Positions 63,953 to 64,000 of a stretch of 64,000 nucleotides of DNA are shown here, piece by piece. The stretch covers positions 1,384,865 through 1,448,864 of the forward strand of contig CP070648.1 of assembly GCA_020354555.1 (NCBI GenBank). The letters are read 5' to 3'. The DNA is from Armatimonadota bacterium (GTDB lineage: Bacteria; Armatimonadota; Hebobacteria; GCA-020354555; CP070648). Both the position numbers and the translations under genes were made by a program. The stretch's first letter is position 1; each line of letters opens with the position of its first letter. Under the pieces are notes generated by a model. The model was given only the letters and a program-made list of their open reading frames with translations, was not told where the DNA came from and did not search any database.

Positions 63953-64000
63953 TGCTCCGTCTTCCTCCCATTTGTGGTATCGTTTAGCGTGTGCACTGTC

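Overview
The window reads as chromosome from a GC-rich, free-living bacterium, most likely an Armatimonadota member or a close relative known from environmental genomes. The clearest pointer is the pseudopilin at 49795-50688: its N-terminal helix runs straight into an '[18 protein letters not shown]' segment and it ends in a 'DGHVK' motif, a pattern typical of Armatimonadota and Planctomycetes. The very large share of secreted glycan-active proteins fits the same groups. I saw no rRNA, tRNA, CRISPR array, phage module or intact insertion sequence. The taxonomic call is an inference from protein style only.

Layout. 0-4 kb: minus-strand metabolic genes, including a fused phosphate butyryltransferase/butyrate kinase, an ACT-domain protein and a divergent NagB-like protein. 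4-9 kb: a secreted hydrolase-like protein, an MBL-fold hydrolase, a Nudix hydrolase and a GNAT acetyltransferase. 9-11 kb: a DEAD-box helicase / RRM protein / zinc-ribbon cluster closed by a strong hairpin. 11-16 kb: GH33 sialidase, DUF4838 lipoprotein, DegT aminotransferase. 16-22 kb: a seven-haem cytochrome c, DUF192 lipoprotein, GlnRS and small proteins. 22-31 kb: a run of exported enzymes (GH-A glycosidase, BNR protein, Fn3-like metallophosphoesterase, LFVDD-type lipoprotein, CocE/NonD hydrolase). 31-37 kb: cupin, MFS transporter, an arsR gene followed by an arsM stump, small membrane proteins, a cytosolic BNR protein and an IS3-family transposase relic. 37-42 kb: a large secreted protein of unknown family and a GT-C type membrane protein. 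42-47 kb: a DUF2089/membrane protein/M16 protease run facing a BlaI-BlaR1 pair. 47-64 kb: Tat-exported oxidoreductase, pseudopilin, PhoPQ-type hydrolase, an ECF sigma factor with its coupled membrane protein, metallophosphoesterase-CBM9, a streptothricin-acetyltransferase-like protein, a SagB-like nitroreductase, and at the right end a large unknown protein and a GH172 (DUF2961) protein.

How the genes work together. The dominant theme is breakdown of complex glycans outside the cell: sialidase-type propellers, five-bladed hydrolase-like proteins, a GH-A glycosidase, GH172, DUF4838, a beta-helix protein at the left edge, exported phosphoesterases and exported esterases. NagB-like, Gfo/Idh/MocA and MFS proteins could handle the released sugars. 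Genes are mostly single or in pairs, with long spacers, rather than in one polysaccharide-utilisation operon. Local regulation is visible in four places: a consensus promoter before DUF2089, a leaderless arsR promoter, an ECF-type promoter before the sigma gene, and repeated TACGA/TCGTA half-sites before blaI.

The least explained feature is a degenerate family of roughly 90-160-base intergenic repeats. I found eight copies between 30.9 and 62.8 kb, all in the same orientation whatever the direction of the neighbouring genes. None was seen in the first 30 kb. Two further minor repeat families, a GTCATTC-bounded inverted-repeat element, and gene relics (arsM, IS3 transposase) show that the spacers hold a good deal of decaying sequence.
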